Shown: positions 1 through 9,268, numbered from the stretch's first letter. The stretch is DNA of 54,499 nucleotides from JBDREC01 sp043820105 [NCBI: Pseudomonadota bacterium] (GCA_043820105.1 JBDREC010000042.1:1-54499), one strand, 5' to 3'. Made by a program: numbers and translations. The notes: a model not told the origin generated them from the letters alone.

Positions 1-1112
1 TGAAAACCTTTTAAAAACTCAAAACTATTTCTAATCTCAATTCTTCCAATAAACTTATCAATACTCAAATTCTTTATTAATTGAATCGCTTTAAAATCAT
101 ATTTATTAGAAAAATAATTTAACCCAGAATGAAGTTTCTTATCCGTTAATTTCGCCTCAAGTATAAATTCAACTTCATCATTAACAATAAGCGCAAAATC
201 TACTTCCTGTCCATTCCTTGTTTTAAAATATTTTAAATTCGCCTTTTTGCCCTGATAATCCTCAATTTGAAAAGTGTGTTTTAATAATGAAAGAGCTACG
301 AAGTTTTCATATTTTGCACCTTCATCACCGATTACCATACCTGTATCATAAAAATATAACTTGGGTTCTTTTACTAATGATCTTGAAATGTTTTTTGAAT
401 AGGGTGTGACTCTAAAAATAATAAAAAGCTCTTCTAAAATCTGGATATACTTTTTTACAGTATTTGGGGAAATTGAAATATCTTCAGATATAGATTGGAA
501 TGAGATGTTTGAACCAACTGATCGTCTTAAAATCTCTAACAACTGCTGCATGGCCTTAAAATCATAGATTCTTTCAAAATCTAAAATATCAGTCCTAATC
601 AAACCATCTACATAGATTAATCTCCACCTGTCTGCATCTTGCCTCTGCTTTTCCAAAAAAGGTTCTGGAAAACCACCTTGAAATATTAATTTATCCTGGT
701 CAGAATAATTTGGATTTTCAAGCTCTGATAGGGAAAATGGTAAAAGTCTATGTCTAAAAAATCGGCCAGCCAAAGAATCTCCTGCTTGTCTAAAAGTTTC
801 CAAGCGAGCGCTTCCAGTTACCAGGATTTTTAATTTTTCTTCTTTTGTATCAAATAAGCCTTTTAAATAATTCTTCCATTGAGGCATTTTATGAAGTTCA
901 TCAAAAACAACAAGCTCAAGAGCTGGATTCCATAATTTTTTAAGAATTATCTCACGATGATCATAATTATCATAGTTAAGATATAATCCTTTTTCAAAAT
1001 TTTTAAGAATTTCCTTTGATAACCAAGTTTTGCCAACTTGACGAGGACCAACAAGAAAAACCATTTTTTTATTTAAGTCATCAAGAATTTTATGTGTTTG
1101 TGATCTATTCAT
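1..1112 (-). CDS. AAA+ ATPase with DUF4143 C-terminal domain (3' end outside the window)
   Basis: The reading frame is open from an ATG at 1112 down to the window edge, giving 370 codons with no stop, so the C-terminus is cut off. Visible motifs are a Walker A (GPRQVGKTW, about residues 22-30), a Walker B (LELVVFDELHKM, about 65-76), a sensor-like LVTGSARL, and a C-terminal part with EVDFAL and FILEAKL that resembles the PD-(D/E)XK-like portion of DUF4143. This architecture is the widespread single-gene AAA/DUF4143 family of unproven function, often found in accessory DNA and sometimes linked to toxin-like behaviour. There is no clear ribosome binding site before the ATG. The family assignment is firm; the function is unknown. 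Confidence 0.88.
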   Translation of the reverse strand, partial: MNRSQTHKILDDLNKKMVFLVGPRQVGKTWLSKEILKNFEKGLYLNYDNYDHREIILKKLWNPALELVVFDELHKMPQWKNYLKGLFDTKEEKLKILVTGSARLETFRQAGDSLAGRFFRHRLLPFSLSELENPNYSDQDKLIFQGGFPEPFLEKQRQDADRWRLIYVDGLIRTDILDFERIYDFKAMQQLLEILRRSVGSNISFQSISEDISISPNTVKKYIQILEELFIIFRVTPYSKNISRSLVKEPKLYFYDTGMVIGDEGAKYENFVALSLLKHTFQIEDYQGKKANLKYFKTRNGQEVDFALIVNDEVEFILEAKLTDKKLHSGLNYFSNKYDFKAIQLIKNLSIDKFIGRIEIRNSFEFLKGF

Positions 1113-1216
1113 AGATACTTTTTTGCACTACTTTGCGGTTTTGTCAAGACAATTCCGCAAACTGCTGATGTTTTGTTTAGAATTTCGGGTGGGTTTTATT
1201 GTTTCGTTTAAGTTTA

Positions 1217-1247
1217 AGAAGGAGGGGACAAGCCCCTCCACTACAGG
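1217..1247. repeat. GC-rich palindromic repeat, copy 1
   Basis: The core GGAGGGGACAAGCCCCTCC (1221-1239) folds into a 7-bp stem with a 5-nt loop and is followed by ACTACA. The 19-nt core recurs inverted at 12029 and with one changed loop base at 7892. It resembles a REP-type element. Here it lies downstream of the lipoprotein gene and could end its transcription, although no T-tract follows on that strand. Confidence 0.75.
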
Positions 1248-1289
1248 TAATTAAGATCTTTGGAAAAGGACCTGAATTATTAAAAATAA

Positions 1290-1321
1290 CCAATAATTAA
1301 CAATTAATAATTAATAATTAA
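1290..1321. repeat. AATTAAT-type heptamer run
   Basis: A period-7 run of AATTAAT with some variation lies about 50 bp from the ACTTACC array. It is entirely A/T and low in complexity, so it is weaker evidence than the other arrays, but it has the same 7-bp period. Confidence 0.5.
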
Positions 1322-1371
1322 AGACAAGGATTAACTCAGAAATGATATAAAAAGACTCCGAAAATTACAAC

Positions 1372-1459
1372 ACTAGCAACTAGCAACTTCACTTACCACT
1401 TACCACTTACCACTTACCACTTACAGCTTACCACTTACCACTTACCACTTACCACTTAC
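1372..1459. repeat. Heptamer arrays AACTAGC (short) and ACTTACC (long)
   Basis: Two AACTAGC units (1372-1387) are followed by about nine to ten ACTTACC units, one of them altered to ACAGCTT. The array runs into the stop codon of the leftward lipoprotein gene: the TAA at 1458-1456 is part of a GTAAGTG unit on the minus strand. The same heptamer recurs at five other intergenic sites. Confidence 0.92.
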
Positions 1460-2790
1460 TCCAAATACATACAAATCATCAACTCATATATAATTCCCTC
1501 TTCTTTAGCCAAAATCTTACGGTCATCCAGGAGACGCTTGAGCCTTATGGATTTGTCTTCAAGGCCTCTGCATTTAAAAGTTGTCTTGCCCTGGCATTCA
1601 TCATCCCATATTTTTTGATTATATCGATACTCTTTTTCGAGTTTACATAAGAGTTTATAGGCATCTGCATGTCGTGCCTTAAGTTTTGTTATGGTTCTTT
1701 GACCTGCATAGATTGAGGAGCTTACAATTCTTTTCATTTGTTTAAGGCGTTTATATAAGGAAGTTACAATCTCCAGATTTATAAAAAGCTTTTTTTCATC
1801 TTCTTTTTTAAGCTTATTTTCGAGCCACATGATTTTTCCAAGAATTTTTTGGCCCTCTTTATAGTATGGATCAATGTGATCTTTAACTAAATCAAATTGG
1901 CGATTAATTAGGGACATATCTCTTAGATACTGACAAAGAGTGGTAATTAATGAAAGCCAATGCCTAAAATCCTGAATTAAATAAAACTTATAATCTCTGC
2001 CCTCAAAATATATCGCGTGATTTTGCAATAGGTTTTTATTCATACCTCCAATATAATCAACTGTCATTTGACTTACTGAGTTTAATAAAAAATCTCTTGT
2101 CTTTTTTTCAAGTTCAAATGGAAGCTCTTGTGGCCAATCATTCAGCTCTTGTGTAAAGTCAAAATACAAATTATCTAAAGTTAATTTGATAAAAAAGTCC
2201 TTGCCCTTATTTTCGAAATCCTGCTCAAGCTCTAAAAGAGCTTGTCCCATCATTTTTTTTCTATCACTTGAATCAAGCAGATAATTGTCGCTGAGTTTAA
2301 TTATCTTAATATCCTCATCATCTATACCACAAAGGGCTTTTGCATAAACTTGACCTTCTCTTATTAGAAAATCTTCTCTAATTTTCCTGAAGTGAAGTCT
2401 TGGATCAAATTCGCAAGCATCATAAAAGCTGTCTTCATAACCTTTATATATAGCTGAATCATCCGGGTATTTTATCAAGCACTTTGAAACGCTAAAAAGT
2501 GTTTCCTTATTATTTGGATTATAATCGTCAAGACATTCATTTCTTTTACTTAGTTCAACAAAATATCTATCAATATAATCCCTTACATATTGATTATCAA
2601 AAACAACATCCAAATCCCGCTTTCTGTCTTTATATTCAAGATCCTTTTCCCCAAAAGAATAAATTTCATTGAGAGCATCTTGTCTTTGATTATCTTTCAG
2701 GGCTTTACCTATTCTTTTTAAAGGTGTAGAACATGATAAAATAACAAGGAATAGAATAGGCAAGAATATGGAAATCTTTTTTAAGCTCAT
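1456..2790 (-). CDS. Coiled-coil lipoprotein of unknown function
   Basis: The 444-residue product begins with a lipoprotein signal: a basic N-terminus, a hydrophobic stretch and a lipobox VILSC with cysteine at about residue 20. The mature part is rich in Lys, Glu, Leu and Tyr with long helical segments and heptad-like spacing around residues 310-370, and has no catalytic motif I recognise. Outer-membrane or periplasmic location is inferred from the lipobox. It is transcribed alone, with the upstream gene divergent across a 168-bp AT-rich spacer. Its stop codon is formed inside a heptamer array, so the repeat may have trimmed or altered the original C-terminus. Confidence 0.75.
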   Translation of the reverse strand: MSLKKISIFLPILFLVILSCSTPLKRIGKALKDNQRQDALNEIYSFGEKDLEYKDRKRDLDVVFDNQYVRDYIDRYFVELSKRNECLDDYNPNNKETLFSVSKCLIKYPDDSAIYKGYEDSFYDACEFDPRLHFRKIREDFLIREGQVYAKALCGIDDEDIKIIKLSDNYLLDSSDRKKMMGQALLELEQDFENKGKDFFIKLTLDNLYFDFTQELNDWPQELPFELEKKTRDFLLNSVSQMTVDYIGGMNKNLLQNHAIYFEGRDYKFYLIQDFRHWLSLITTLCQYLRDMSLINRQFDLVKDHIDPYYKEGQKILGKIMWLENKLKKEDEKKLFINLEIVTSLYKRLKQMKRIVSSSIYAGQRTITKLKARHADAYKLLCKLEKEYRYNQKIWDDECQGKTTFKCRGLEDKSIRLKRLLDDRKILAKEEGIIYELMICMYLE

Positions 2791-2958
2791 TTTTATCCTT
2801 AATCGTTAAAGGCAATTATTTTTACAATTAAACGCTATAAATCCAGAGCAACTTTTAATATTATTATAAATTTCGTTATATAGTAGATAATTTATACTTA
2901 AATTAAAAGCAAAATTTTATTTGCATTAAATTATTTAATCTACTAGGACTCTTTCATT

Positions 2959-4002
2959 ATGATAAATGAATTGCTTTTAACATATAATAAATTCCTGCCT
3001 CCACTTATATCAGTAATATTGATATCATTTTGTATGATACCACTAGTTATTGCATTGCTGGTTTTTATTTCATTATTTGTAGCTAAAATTGATGCCGCTA
3101 TAAGAAATGTAAAATTTGGCCAGATTTTTAATCATTTAAATAAAAGTATATTCATTCAAAAAACATCAAGAGGAATAGAAAAGACAATATTAATTTCCTT
3201 TTTGGTACTTGTTGTTTTTTTTCTATGCTTTTCAATTTTATTGATCCCTTTTTCTGATAAAGTATTTTTACTAACAACAGGTGCAAACTTAGTCTTAATT
3301 ATATCATTGCTTTTATCAGTTAAGCTTAGCTTTATGGTTTATCACTTTTTTGTTTCCTGCAAAAGCTTGAGAGATTCGAATGTATATACATATATTAATA
3401 TTTTTGTCGCAGCTTTTATAATCATCATATCAAGCTTAAGCGCATTAATTATTTCTGAAACTGGAAACCTAGGAGAGATCGTGTCTTTTCAGGGCACAAC
3501 TCCCCTAAGATGGAATATCTGTCACAATCCATTTTCTTTTGTATTGGCTGTTTTGTATTTTATTTCAATGTTCTTACTTTTAGAACTAAATCCTTTTGAC
3601 AGCAGAACCTTAGCATCAAAAAAACTAGGCTTAATGCAAAATTATTTTAAAATTAATAAAGACATCAATAAAATGATAAAATATGCTTTAATATTTTTAT
3701 TTTCATTAATTTTTGTTTTGATTTTTCTAGGTGGGTGGAATTTTTCAGTTGAGAAAACTTATCAACATAAAGAAACCTTAAGTGATTTATTTAAACCTTG
3801 TTTATTATTGCTCAAAACTACAATCATGGTTTATTTCATTTTATATTTAAACCACAAATTAATAAGCCCTGACTATAAAAAGCTCACAAAATTTTCCACA
3901 TTAGGACTTTTAATAGTTTGCCTTGTAAGTTTTTTATTTTTCATAGCTTATTATTTTATTTTTGGAAATGAATTCTTATTTGATCTTTGGATTAACAGCT
4001 AA
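2959..4002 (+). CDS. Divergent NuoH-like membrane subunit (complex I / NuoH-HycD-EchB family)
   Basis: This is a 347-residue membrane protein with about eight hydrophobic segments. The C-terminal half carries a region reading LELNPFDSRTLASKK, then, after a gap, LGGWNF. These correspond to the NuoH blocks around APFDLPEAE and FLGGW. NuoH anchors the quinone site of NADH:quinone oxidoreductase and joins the membrane arm to NuoI/NuoB/NuoD. The strongly conserved acidic residues after PFD are replaced by Ser, Arg, Lys and Ala, so ordinary quinone-linked proton pumping is doubtful. A NuoI-like gene follows 22 bp later, which supports the assignment. The identity is moderate; a hydrogenase-type membrane subunit is the main alternative. 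Confidence 0.68.
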   Translation: MINELLLTYNKFLPPLISVILISFCMIPLVIALLVFISLFVAKIDAAIRNVKFGQIFNHLNKSIFIQKTSRGIEKTILISFLVLVVFFLCFSILLIPFSDKVFLLTTGANLVLIISLLLSVKLSFMVYHFFVSCKSLRDSNVYTYINIFVAAFIIIISSLSALIISETGNLGEIVSFQGTTPLRWNICHNPFSFVLAVLYFISMFLLLELNPFDSRTLASKKLGLMQNYFKINKDINKMIKYALIFLFSLIFVLIFLGGWNFSVEKTYQHKETLSDLFKPCLLLLKTTIMVYFILYLNHKLISPDYKKLTKFSTLGLLIVCLVSFLFFIAYYFIFGNEFLFDLWINS

Positions 4003-4024
4003 GAAAAGAAATGGAACAATAACA

Positions 4025-4537
4025 ATGATATTTTTTCAAATACTTAAGTCAATATATTCAACACTACATTTTGATAATAAGGAATTTTCAAATCAAAAAG
4101 AAATAAAACCAGTAAACAGCATCAATAAAGGGATTGCAGATCTAACTTTAGATAAAGATATTTGCACTGCCTGCAGAAAGTGTGAAGATGTTTGCCCTAT
4201 TCTTTGCATAGAAATCCAGATAAAAGAAAAAGTTGTAATGAATGGAGAACTTTTCCAATATGATATTGAAGGTCCCTTTGGCCAATTAAGAGAAGTTCCA
4301 AGTGAGTTTAAAAATTATAATAAAAGCAAAAAAATATTATCAGGCCTTGATATTGAGCGAGTTGATAAAAATAGATTTGCAGAATTTAAAATAGACAAGG
4401 TTAGCTGCACACTCTGTGGCCTATGCATAAATAAATGTCCAACAGGAGCCTTACGCTTTTCACCAAATGGACATAGAATTGTAAAGAAAATAGAAGAAAT
4501 TAATGAAACTTATCGATTTTATCCTGTTCAAATATAA
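4025..4537 (+). CDS. NuoI-like protein with two [4Fe-4S] clusters
   Basis: This is a 170-residue ferredoxin-type protein with two CxxCxxCxxxCP motifs: CTACRKCEDVCP (about residues 42-53) and CTLCGLCINKCP (about 130-141). The spacing and the adjacent NuoH-like gene match NuoI (TYKY), which passes electrons between clusters N6a and N6b towards the quinone site. I chose the ATG at 4025 because the upstream in-frame ATG at 3962 lies inside the NuoH-like gene and would add 21 residues unlike any NuoI N-terminus. The insert between the cluster motifs is longer than usual. The TAA stop is immediately followed by an ATTCGGT heptamer array. Confidence 0.75.
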   Translation: MIFFQILKSIYSTLHFDNKEFSNQKEIKPVNSINKGIADLTLDKDICTACRKCEDVCPILCIEIQIKEKVVMNGELFQYDIEGPFGQLREVPSEFKNYNKSKKILSGLDIERVDKNRFAEFKIDKVSCTLCGLCINKCPTGALRFSPNGHRIVKKIEEINETYRFYPVQI

Positions 4538-4671
4538 ATTAGTATTTAGTATTCGGTATTCGGTATTCAGTATTCGGTATTCGGTATTCAGTATTCAGTA
4601 TTCGGTATTCGGTATTCGGTATTCAGTATTCAGTATTCGGTATTCAGTATTCAGTATTCAGTATTCAGTAA
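4536..4671. repeat. Long ATTCGGT/ATTCAGT heptamer array
   Basis: About nineteen period-7 units alternate between ATTCGGT and ATTCAGT, starting directly after the NuoI-like stop codon with the variant units ATTAGTA and TTTAGTA. The first 26 bp (4536-4561) recur exactly, on the opposite strand, at 45759-45784. Because 7 is not a multiple of 3 the array is open in some frames and produces a spurious SIRYSVF-repeat peptide. Confidence 0.95.
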
Positions 4672-4678
4672 AGATTAA

Positions 4679-4732
4679 ACTTACCACTTACCACTTACCA
4701 CTTACCACTTATAACTTACCACTTACCACTTT
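4679..4732. repeat. ACTTACC heptamer array overlapping the 3' end of ileS
   Basis: About seven units of ACTTACC lie 8 bp after the ATTCGGT array. Its right-hand units are translated on the minus strand as the last six residues of isoleucyl-tRNA synthetase (VVSGKL) and supply the TAA stop. Confidence 0.93.
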
Positions 4733-7700
4733 CTCAAGCCTAATCATTGCTTTTAGCTTATTAAGCTTAATCTCTTTCATTTCTTCATTGGCTTCTACTT
4801 CGCGAGTTATTTCTAAGGCTAGGGTTTCTTTTGAAATGTGCTCCAGGTGTTTTTTAATTGAAGCGGCGACTTCGTCGTCTGACGCATAAAAAATCTTGAT
4901 TCTATCCATTACATCAAAGCCAGATTCTTTTCTTAAAAACTGCACTTTATTAACTACTTCTCGGGCAAGGCCCTCGGAAATTAGCTCTTTGTTAAGTTTT
5001 GTTTGAAGCAAGACAGTTAATCCTCCTTCTTCTGCTGCTGCATAATCAGAAAGTCCTTCAACATTTCTCATAACTTGATTTTGCTCCAGTTCAAAAGTCG
5101 TTCCTTCAAACTCAATATTTAAAGTACCCATGGTAAAAAGCTTAGAGGATTCTTCATCAGTCAATTTTTCAACCAAGGGTGATAGCTTCTTAACTGAGGC
5201 ACCAAACTTGGGACCAGCTTGTTTAAAGTCAAGCTTGTGCTTATAGGTAACAAAACCTTCTTTTTCTTGACCATGACAAACTTTTTTAATGTTTAATTCA
5301 TCAACGAGAATACTTTTATATTCTTTTAATACTTGCTCTGGATTAAAAGTTTCTTCTTTAGCTCTAATTACATAAAGCTCAGATAATGGTTGTCTAACTT
5401 TTAAAGCAGTTTTATTTCTAATGGATCTTCCCAAATAAACCACGTCTTTTATGAAATCCATTTCTTTTTCAATTTTTGGATTAACTAAATTCTCATCAAA
5501 TTTTGGATATTCTTGTAAGTGAACGGTTTCATCTGCACCATGTAATGTTTTATAAACCATCTCAGCCCAGAAAGGTGTAAATGGAGCAAGAATCTTTGAA
5601 AGACCATCAAGACAAATAAACAAAGTTTTGTAGGCATCAAGTTTATTTTCAGGCATTTCGCTAACCCAATATCTGCGTCTGTTTGTTCTAATATACCAAT
5701 TTGAAAGTATATCAATAAAGGTATCGATTGCTCTTGCTGTTCTAGTTATATCATATTTTTCCATCTGCATTATTGTTTCTTTAACCAGACTGTTATATTT
5801 AGAAATAATCCAAACATCAGCAACTTCCTTTGGCTCAAACTTACTAAGATCGCCAAGCATTTCCTTTTTTAAATCATCAATGTTTGCGTACAAAGTAAAA
5901 AAGGATAGAATGTTTTTTATGGTAACAAAAAATCTCCAATGAATGTCCTTAACATCTGCTTCATTAAAACGAATATTATCCCAGGGATTATTGGTCTTAG
6001 ACAAATACCATCTTAAAGAGTCAGCACCATGAGTTTTTATTGTTTCCCAGGCATCAACTGCATTCCCCTTACTCTTTGACATTTTTTGTCCTTTTTTATC
6101 CTGGATAATTCCAAGTACAAGACAATTTTTAAAAGGAGATTGCTTGAATAAAAAGGTAGATATTGCAAGCAGAGAATAAAACCAACCTCTTGTTTGATCA
6201 ATTCCTTCAGATATAAAATCAGCAGGAAAATTAGATTCAAAAAGTTCTCTATTTTTATGTGGATAACCCCATTGTGCAAGTGGCATGCTTCCTGAATCAA
6301 ACCAAGCATCTAAAACTTCTTCAGTTCTGGTCATCGCCTCTTTACACTTTGGACAATTAACAGTGATCTCATCAATATAGGGCTTATGCAGATCAAGTTC
6401 CGCGATATTTTCTTCTGTAAATGCTTGAAGATCTTTTCTTGATCCAACACAAATTTCTTCACCACATATACACTGCCAAATAGCAAGAGGTGTACCCCAA
6501 TAACGTTCTCTACTAATGGCCCAGTCAATATTGTTTTCAAGCCAATTACCAAAACGACCAGCTTTAATATGATCAGGAGACCAATTGATCTCATTATTAG
6601 CCTTAAGCAGATCTTCTTTAAACGCAGTTGTCTTAATATACCAGGAAGCCTTAACATAATATAATAAGGGTGTATTACAGCGCCAACAAAAAGGATAAGT
6701 ATGTTCATACATTTCTGACTTATAAAGTTTTTCTGTTTCTTTTAAATGTTTAATAATTTTAGGGTCAGCTACTTTAACAAATAAACCCGCCCAATCACCA
6801 ACACCTTCAACAAACTTTCCTTCAAGGTCAACAGGTTGCAGGAAAGGAAGATCCTTTTCCATGCCAATCTTACAGTCATCTTCACCAAAAGCAGGAGCTA
6901 TATGAACAATTCCAGTACCATCATCAAGCGTAACAAAGTCAGCGCCAACAACTTTATATCCCTTTTTCTTTTCATCTTCAGGCAATAAACCAAAATCTAA
7001 AAGGGGTTCATATTCGATATCCAAAAGCTCAGAACCTTTAAATTTATCTTCAATTCTAAATTCTTCAATAATAACTTTATTTGCCAAAGCTTCTGCTATA
7101 ATAAATTTTTCTTCGCCGGATTTGAGCAACAAATAATTATGCTCAGGATGAACAGCCAAGGCAACGTTTGCTGGCAAAGTCCATGGAGTAGTCGTCCAAA
7201 CCAGAAATGAAAAATCTTTATTAATAGCTTTAAACTTTACAAATAGAGATGGATCTTTAACTTCTTTATAACCTTGAGCAACTTCGTGGCTTGATAAGGG
7301 GGTTCCACATCTAGCGCAATAAGGAACAGTCTTTCTTCCTTTATAAATTAGTTTTTTATCATAAAATTGCTTTATGATCCACCAGACAGACTCAATGTAA
7401 TCATTTGTGAAGGTAACATATGGATCATCCATATCAAGCCAGTAACCCATGCGATCAGTTAATTCGCGCCAGGCTGACTCATATTGCATTACTGAATCTT
7501 TACATTGTTTATTAAACTCTAAAACACCATACTCTTCAATATCACTTTTGGATGAAAGATTTAACTTTTTTTCAATTTCAAGCTCAACAGGAAGACCATG
7601 TGTATCCCAACCTGCTTTCCTGCCAACATAGAAACCTTGCATTGTTTTATATCTGCAAAAAATATCTTTTATAGTTCTTGTAAAAAAGTGGTGAACCCCT

Positions 7701-7861
7701 GGCAAACCATTAGCAGTCGGTGGTCCTTCAAAAAAAACAAATGGTTTTCGATCTTTTCTAATTTCACAAGATTTTTTAAAAATATCGTTTTTCTTCCAAA
7801 AATCCAGAACTTCAGATTCCATATCTGGCAATTCTTTTTTCAGCAAACTTTCATTAAACAT
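4709..7861 (-). CDS. ileS: Isoleucyl-tRNA synthetase
   Basis: The 1050-residue cytoplasmic enzyme charges tRNA-Ile with isoleucine. The class I signature is PPTANGLPGVHH (HIGH-like, about residues 46-57), followed by GWDTHGLPVE, an editing domain with TTTPWTLPANVA, and KMSKSKGN (about 594-601). The C-terminal region is long and the CxxC pairs lie in the middle of the protein. Size and motifs fit the longer, eukaryote-like IleS2 type, a type known for reduced mupirocin sensitivity. The ATG at 7861 has a GGAG 9 bp upstream. The last six residues come from a heptamer array, so the natural tail has been replaced or extended. The flanking intergenic DNA holds a GC-rich hairpin 30 bp from the start. 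Confidence 0.96.
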   Translation of the reverse strand: MFNESLLKKELPDMESEVLDFWKKNDIFKKSCEIRKDRKPFVFFEGPPTANGLPGVHHFFTRTIKDIFCRYKTMQGFYVGRKAGWDTHGLPVELEIEKKLNLSSKSDIEEYGVLEFNKQCKDSVMQYESAWRELTDRMGYWLDMDDPYVTFTNDYIESVWWIIKQFYDKKLIYKGRKTVPYCARCGTPLSSHEVAQGYKEVKDPSLFVKFKAINKDFSFLVWTTTPWTLPANVALAVHPEHNYLLLKSGEEKFIIAEALANKVIIEEFRIEDKFKGSELLDIEYEPLLDFGLLPEDEKKKGYKVVGADFVTLDDGTGIVHIAPAFGEDDCKIGMEKDLPFLQPVDLEGKFVEGVGDWAGLFVKVADPKIIKHLKETEKLYKSEMYEHTYPFCWRCNTPLLYYVKASWYIKTTAFKEDLLKANNEINWSPDHIKAGRFGNWLENNIDWAISRERYWGTPLAIWQCICGEEICVGSRKDLQAFTEENIAELDLHKPYIDEITVNCPKCKEAMTRTEEVLDAWFDSGSMPLAQWGYPHKNRELFESNFPADFISEGIDQTRGWFYSLLAISTFLFKQSPFKNCLVLGIIQDKKGQKMSKSKGNAVDAWETIKTHGADSLRWYLSKTNNPWDNIRFNEADVKDIHWRFFVTIKNILSFFTLYANIDDLKKEMLGDLSKFEPKEVADVWIISKYNSLVKETIMQMEKYDITRTARAIDTFIDILSNWYIRTNRRRYWVSEMPENKLDAYKTLFICLDGLSKILAPFTPFWAEMVYKTLHGADETVHLQEYPKFDENLVNPKIEKEMDFIKDVVYLGRSIRNKTALKVRQPLSELYVIRAKEETFNPEQVLKEYKSILVDELNIKKVCHGQEKEGFVTYKHKLDFKQAGPKFGASVKKLSPLVEKLTDEESSKLFTMGTLNIEFEGTTFELEQNQVMRNVEGLSDYAAAEEGGLTVLLQTKLNKELISEGLAREVVNKVQFLRKESGFDVMDRIKIFYASDDEVAASIKKHLEHISKETLALEITREVEANEEMKEIKLNKLKAMIRLEKVVSGKL

Positions 7862-7889
7862 CTATAAACTCCGTAAAAGTTTTAATATT

Positions 7890-7917
7890 AAGGAGGGGAC
7901 AGGCCCCTCCACTACAT
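7890..7917. repeat. GC-rich palindromic repeat, copy 2
   Basis: A GGAGGGG stem (7892-7898) pairs with CCCCTCC (7904-7910) and is followed by ACTACA, as in copy 1. It lies 31 bp outside the ileS start codon, in a divergent promoter region, so it may be in the ileS 5' leader and is not a terminator for a known gene. Confidence 0.75.
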
Positions 7918-8148
7918 TGCATTGAATATCATATTCCCTGCCAGCAACTAGCAATTGGCAACAATCTTACGACTAAACTCACTAATCATATTTTACTCAA
8001 TTTACAAGCCTAAAATGCATTTAACATAAACATTTTAAAAAACAGCATTTTAAAATTGTTTTTAATTCAATGCGTTATCAGTTTTTGCTTGAAATCGAAT
8101 TTTGACTATTGTATATATTTTTCAAGTTAATTTTGGAAGGTTAATGTC

Positions 8149-8580
8149 ATGACGCATCAAAATGAAACAAATAATTTTACCACAACACATACTACTGACA
8201 ACTGTACAAACACTGAAAACACAAGCACAGAAACAACAAGCGTTGAAACTCTCGGCACAACAGTTACACCTGAAAAACCAACTGAACAAACTACTGATTT
8301 TTCTGAAAAAAGAAAAAATATCAGAACTGATATTGATGTTAATGTTCAGTGCAATATTAATGGTCAAGTTTTCCAGGGAAAAAGCGTGAATATATCAAGA
8401 GGCGGCATACAGGTTTATTCAGATGAAACTGTTGATCAAAATACCCCCATTAAAGTTGAGTTTACACTACCTTACATGTCCCTGCCAATGAATCTAGATG
8501 GCAACGTTGTATGGACTACTTCACAATCAAGCGCAAGCTCTTCAGGTTTTGGCGTTATGTTTGAATGGAAATACATATAA
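8149..8580 (+). CDS. PilZ-domain protein with Thr-rich N-terminal tail
   Basis: This is a 143-residue cytoplasmic protein. Residues 1-48 are low-complexity and Thr/Glu-rich. The PilZ domain (about 52-143) has both c-di-GMP-binding motifs: RKNIR (RxxxR) and NISRGG (NxSxxG). PilZ proteins change their partner interactions when they bind cyclic di-GMP; here a link to the type IV pilus region is plausible but not adjacent. The start ATG follows GGAAGG. It may be co-transcribed with pyrE, 46 bp downstream, although an ATTCAAG array fills the gap. Confidence 0.88.
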   Translation: MTHQNETNNFTTTHTTDNCTNTENTSTETTSVETLGTTVTPEKPTEQTTDFSEKRKNIRTDIDVNVQCNINGQVFQGKSVNISRGGIQVYSDETVDQNTPIKVEFTLPYMSLPMNLDGNVVWTTSQSSASSSGFGVMFEWKYI

Positions 8581-8582
8581 TA

Positions 8583-8613
8583 ATTCAAGATTCAAGATTC
8601 AAGATTCAAAATT
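8583..8613. repeat. ATTCAAG heptamer array
   Basis: Four units of ATTCAAG, the last altered to ATTCAAA, occupy nearly all of the 46-bp space between the PilZ gene and pyrE. The pyrE ribosome binding site lies just after it. Confidence 0.9.
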
Positions 8614-8626
8614 AAAGGATAAATAA

Positions 8627-9268
8627 GTGGAATATAATAAAGCTGAATTTGCACATTTTTTAAAAGAAAATAATGTTATTAAATTTGGTAACTTTATTTT
8701 AAAAAGTGGGAAAAAATCTAAATATTTTCTTAATTTTGGTGACATTTCAAGTGGCTCTGCTCTTTTGCTATTGGGAAAATTTTACGCTCAAAAAATAAAA
8801 GAAGAAATAGGCTTTGATAGCTTTGATGTTATTTTGGGCCCTTCTTATAAAGGCATTCCACTTGCCCTTGCCACTTCAATTGCCATCAGTGAATTGTTTA
8901 GTGTAAACAAACCATTTGTATTTGATAGAAAAGAAGCTAAAACTCACGGGGAAGGCTCAAATGAAAATGTTTCAAAACTATTTGTTGGACATAAGCTCAA
9001 TGGAAATGAAAGACTTTTAATGCTTGATGATGTGCTGACAACAGGAGGCACAAAGCTTGAACTTATGGATAAAATGAATTCCCTCTTTAATGGCCTTTCT
9101 TTTCCAGCAATTATTATTGCAGTTGATAGAAAAGAAAAAGATGAGCAAGGGCTTACTGCTTTAGAAAAATTTGAAAAAGATACTAATATAAAGGTTATAA
9201 GTATTACTGATATTTTTGATATTTGTGCAGCTTGCGAAATTTCTCAAGAGCAGCTTCTAAGTTCTTAA
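8627..9268 (+). CDS. pyrE: Orotate phosphoribosyltransferase
   Basis: The 213-residue enzyme converts orotate plus PRPP to orotidine 5'-phosphate in pyrimidine synthesis. The PRPP-binding motif is LLMLDDVLTTGGT (about residues 133-145); other family blocks are FLNFGDISSGS, ILGPSYKGIPLA and FVFDRKEAKTHGEG. Length is normal. The start is a GTG at 8627 preceded by AAAGGAT. Its 3' end overlaps the convergent hypothetical gene by 65 bp. No other pyr gene is nearby. Confidence 0.95.
   Translation: MEYNKAEFAHFLKENNVIKFGNFILKSGKKSKYFLNFGDISSGSALLLLGKFYAQKIKEEIGFDSFDVILGPSYKGIPLALATSIAISELFSVNKPFVFDRKEAKTHGEGSNENVSKLFVGHKLNGNERLLMLDDVLTTGGTKLELMDKMNSLFNGLSFPAIIIAVDRKEKDEQGLTALEKFEKDTNIKVISITDIFDICAACEISQEQLLSS

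Larger units (their letters stand above)
1113..1455. other. 343-bp intergenic region made largely of repeats
   Basis: No coding frame was found. The spacer holds one GC-rich hairpin element, an AT-rich AATTAAT heptamer run, a short AACTAGC run and a long ACTTACC array, each listed separately. It lies between two leftward genes, so it is the 3' region of the lipoprotein gene and the 5' region of the ATPase gene. Confidence 0.7.

Noticed and set aside
3962-4024. Upstream start for the NuoI-like protein
   Set aside because: These 21 codons overlap the NuoH-like coding end and give an N-terminus unlike NuoI; ATG 4025 is preferred.
4503-4889. Open frame coding a SIRYSVF-repeat peptide
   Set aside because: It is simply the period-7 array read in an open frame and then the antisense of ileS; no ribosome binding site and no independent protein character.
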